This document shows positions 15,550-16,755 of a stretch of 16,755 bases of DNA, piece after piece. Each line of letters begins with the position of its first letter. Position 1 is the stretch's first letter. This DNA comes from Bacteroidetes bacterium UBA4408 (GTDB taxonomy: Bacteria; Bacteroidota; Bacteroidia; UBA4408), in contig DGQS01000029.1 of assembly GCA_002389785.1 (NCBI GenBank), positions 1 through 16,755 on the forward strand, written 5' to 3'. Below the pieces are notes generated by a model, which was given only the letters and a program-made list of their open reading frames with translations, searched no databases and was not told where the DNA came from. The position numbers were made by a program, and so were the translations under genes.

Positions 15550-16182
15550 TTAGGACTTGATTTGTGAAAAAACATAGTACATCTCAGTGGCAATTTGCAC
15601 ACTTCGCTCTTCGTATTTTAATTCTTGATATGGACTGTTGTCAAATTCTTTTGGGTCTTCAAACATAATAGGAATTCTTTTTTCTGCACCGGGAATAAAA
15701 GGGCAATCGCCATCGGCAGAACTACAGGTCATTATTGCTGCAAATTCACTTAAGGGATTAAAGTCATCAAAATAGGTTTTAGAAAAGGCAATTATCGGAT
15801 GTCCATTCTCAGCAAATTTTATGGCGTATACAGGATTTTTTCCTTCTGAAATTGCTTTTATTTTAAAGCCTTGATTTTGTAAGGTTTTTGCGACCTGGGG
15901 AAAAAGAGCAGTTGCTTCAGTACCTCCTGAATAGCAATAAACCTGTTGAACAGAATAATAAGCAGCAGCAACTTGCGCCCACACTTGTGCTAAATGACTT
16001 CTTCTTGAATTGTGTGTACAAATAAAGTTTAAGCGTATTTCTTTTTGTTGCGCTACTTTAGTTTGAATGTAATCAATTAAGGGTTTTAATTGTTCCTTTC
16101 GTTGAAGCGTGATAGCGTCTGTATTTAAATTTTGCAACACTGCCTCAATTTCTAAATAAAGCTTAGATTGTTTTGCGTTCAT
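15550..16182 (-). CDS. arsC: Thioredoxin-type arsenate reductase (low-MW phosphatase fold)
   Basis: Reduces arsenate to arsenite in the cytosol. The 210-residue protein carries the phosphatase-type P-loop F53-I-C55-THNSR-R61 (CX5R). C153-S-S-A-D-G-D-C160-P has the same six-residue spacing as Cys82/Cys89 of Staphylococcus pI258 ArsC, followed by E175-D176-P177 where that enzyme has its general-acid DDP. The whole Cys triad needed for thioredoxin-linked reduction is thus present (C55, C153, C160). Two oddities: a ~48-residue helical N-terminal extension (MNAKQSKLYLEIEAVLQNL...), and THNSRR in place of the more common TGNSCRS loop. The protein is consequently longer than the ~130-residue pI258 type. 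It sits 19 bases after the DUF6428-like gene and three bases before acr3 in one operon. Some databases may call it a protein-tyrosine phosphatase, but the triad and context favour arsenate reductase. Confidence 0.88.
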   Translation of the reverse strand: MNAKQSKLYLEIEAVLQNLNTDAITLQRKEQLKPLIDYIQTKVAQQKEIRLNFICTHNSRRSHLAQVWAQVAAAYYSVQQVYCYSGGTEATALFPQVAKTLQNQGFKIKAISEGKNPVYAIKFAENGHPIIAFSKTYFDDFNPLSEFAAIMTCSSADGDCPFIPGAEKRIPIMFEDPKEFDNSPYQELKYEERSVQIATEMYYVFSQIKS

Positions 16183-16201
16183 TTTTTACCGATTGCTACT
16201 A

Positions 16202-16672
16202 TTAACAACACCCTCCACCCGGTTTGCAAGTAGCGGATGCTCCTACTAATTCAACTAATTTAATTTTTTGTTTTTCTTGTGGAATTCCACATTGATCACT
16301 GGCTAAACAGGCTGTTTGTTTGTTTACCAATTGAAAATTTTTTCCGTTAAAGTCTAAATCGTATTTCCCGATGGTGGTATCTTGATATTCAACTTCCACT
16401 TCATAGTCTTCTATTCCCAAAACTTTTTCAGATAGCTCAATTATTTTTAAAAGTTTTTGCGGCTGTAGTCGATGATCAAAATCGTTCGCATCCCAAAGTT
16501 GAAAATTGATAAGTGTTTCCTTACGAACGGTCCCACCACAATCAATAAAGTGTTTGTTTATTAACCCAACTTCAGTAACGTGAAAATGCTGAGGAACAAA
16601 TGTACCATTGGGCAATTGAAAACTAACTGTTTCAACGGTAGTTAATAATTTTTTTATTTCGGATAGTTTCAT
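16202..16672 (-). CDS. DUF6428-like Cys-rich protein of the arsenic operon, function unknown
   Basis: A 156-residue soluble protein that I recognise, with moderate confidence, as the DUF6428 family commonly found in Bacteroidota ars operons. It has no signal peptide or membrane segment. The visible plan is a short helix (1-14), a region with H29-x-H31 and H41-F-I-D-C45-GG (28-47), F57-QLWDANDFDHRL, and a predicted helix with QKLLKIIELSEKVLG. Six cysteines are present: C45, C122 and C128 in ACLASDQCG, then C149, C155 and C156 in the C-terminal TCKPGGGCC. Such soft ligands, with several histidines, could bind arsenite or another metalloid, but that is inference. It is the first visible gene of the operon, with arsC 19 bases downstream, so it is likely co-expressed with reductase and exporter. 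It is not ArsR: there is no winged-helix DNA-binding segment. Confidence 0.75.
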   Translation of the reverse strand: MKLSEIKKLLTTVETVSFQLPNGTFVPQHFHVTEVGLINKHFIDCGGTVRKETLINFQLWDANDFDHRLQPQKLLKIIELSEKVLGIEDYEVEVEYQDTTIGKYDLDFNGKNFQLVNKQTACLASDQCGIPQEKQKIKLVELVGASATCKPGGGCC

Positions 16673-16698
16673 TTTTTTGATTTTTTAGTTTAACAACA

Positions 16699-16706
16699 CA
16701 AAGGTG
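16699..16706 (-). promoter_or_regulatory. Weak candidate -7 element of the arsenic operon
   Basis: On the minus strand CACCTTTG is one mismatch from TAnnTTTG, 26 bases before the DUF6428-like start. No TTTG -33 box is visible, and an arsR gene upstream beyond the window may carry the true operon promoter. Confidence 0.22.
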
Positions 16707-16717
16707 GGGGCAGATTT

Positions 16718-16748
16718 TTGGCATGGGCTGAGCCAATGGGTATACCCA
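16718..16748. promoter_or_regulatory. Inverted repeats upstream of the arsenic operon, possible operator
   Basis: A perfect 12-bp palindrome TGGGTATACCCA lies at 16737-16748. An adjoining inverted repeat TTGGC-N9-GCCAA occupies 16718-16736. Both lie about 30 bases or less upstream of a weak -7-like box. ArsR-family repressors bind short inverted repeats at such positions, but no known ArsR consensus is clearly matched, and the window ends seven bases further. Confidence 0.3.
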
Positions 16749-16755
16749 AATGAAT

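Noticed and set aside
16202-16672. The first gene of the arsenic operon as an ArsR repressor
   Set aside because: It is longer than typical ArsR, lacks the winged-helix segment and the ELCVCDL-type metal site, and its cysteines lie mainly at the C-terminus.
1-16755. CRISPR arrays, insertion sequences, tRNA/rRNA genes, toxin-antitoxin or defence genes
   Set aside because: I found no spaced direct repeats, transposase-like frames, cloverleaf-like sequences or recognisable defence proteins; the gaps are short and hold only promoters, small hairpins and terminators.

Overview
The window reads as an ordinary stretch of an AT-rich Bacteroidota chromosome, probably Flavobacteriia- or Sphingobacteriia-like. 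Three things support this. Two large secreted proteins end in type IX secretion (T9SS) type A sorting domains, a system confined to that phylum. Several genes have Bacteroidota-type -7 elements (TAnnTTTG) in front, sometimes with a TTTG -33 element. Shine-Dalgarno sequences are mostly absent. I see no rRNA, tRNA, CRISPR array, insertion sequence, prophage or attachment site, and no gap between genes longer than about 265 bases.

Layout. 1-426 (-): 5' part of a small multi-pass membrane protein, cut by the window edge. 643-1878 (+): RsmB/NOP-type rRNA cytosine-C5 methyltransferase, convergent with tadA (1905-2354, -), the tRNA adenosine deaminase. 2481-4223 (+): aspS. 4341-4757 (+): a small HAD-fold protein of unknown substrate. 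4770-6293 (-): purH. 6363-8027 (-): a secreted endonuclease I-type nuclease with a T9SS tail. 8189-9244 (+): a DAO-family FAD oxidoreductase whose stop codon overlaps that of purN (9241-9816, -). 9899-10948 (-): queA with a clear intrinsic terminator. 11127-11816 (-): truB. 12082-14286 (+): a secreted M43-type metalloprotease with two FN3 repeats, a PPC domain and a T9SS tail, followed by a strong, probably bidirectional terminator. 14479-16672 (-): an arsenic-resistance operon read DUF6428-like protein, arsenate reductase, ACR3 arsenite exporter. Its upstream end, probably with an arsR regulator, lies beyond the window.

How the genes fit together. Five genes serve translation or RNA modification (rsmB-like, tadA, aspS, queA, truB). 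Two serve purine synthesis and both use 10-formyl-tetrahydrofolate (purH, purN), though they are not in one operon. The two T9SS cargo proteins would digest extracellular nucleic acid and protein. The ars operon reduces arsenate to arsenite with a thioredoxin-type Cys triad and exports it through ACR3; the third gene is a cysteine-rich protein of unknown role.

I did not find a clearly new multi-gene system. The best leads are the Cys-rich partner protein and the variant reductase of the ars operon, a CRP/FNR-like palindrome between truB and the protease, a possible 28-codon leader ORF overlapping the oxidoreductase start, and a promoter element so close to the rsmB-like start that the mRNA may be leaderless.
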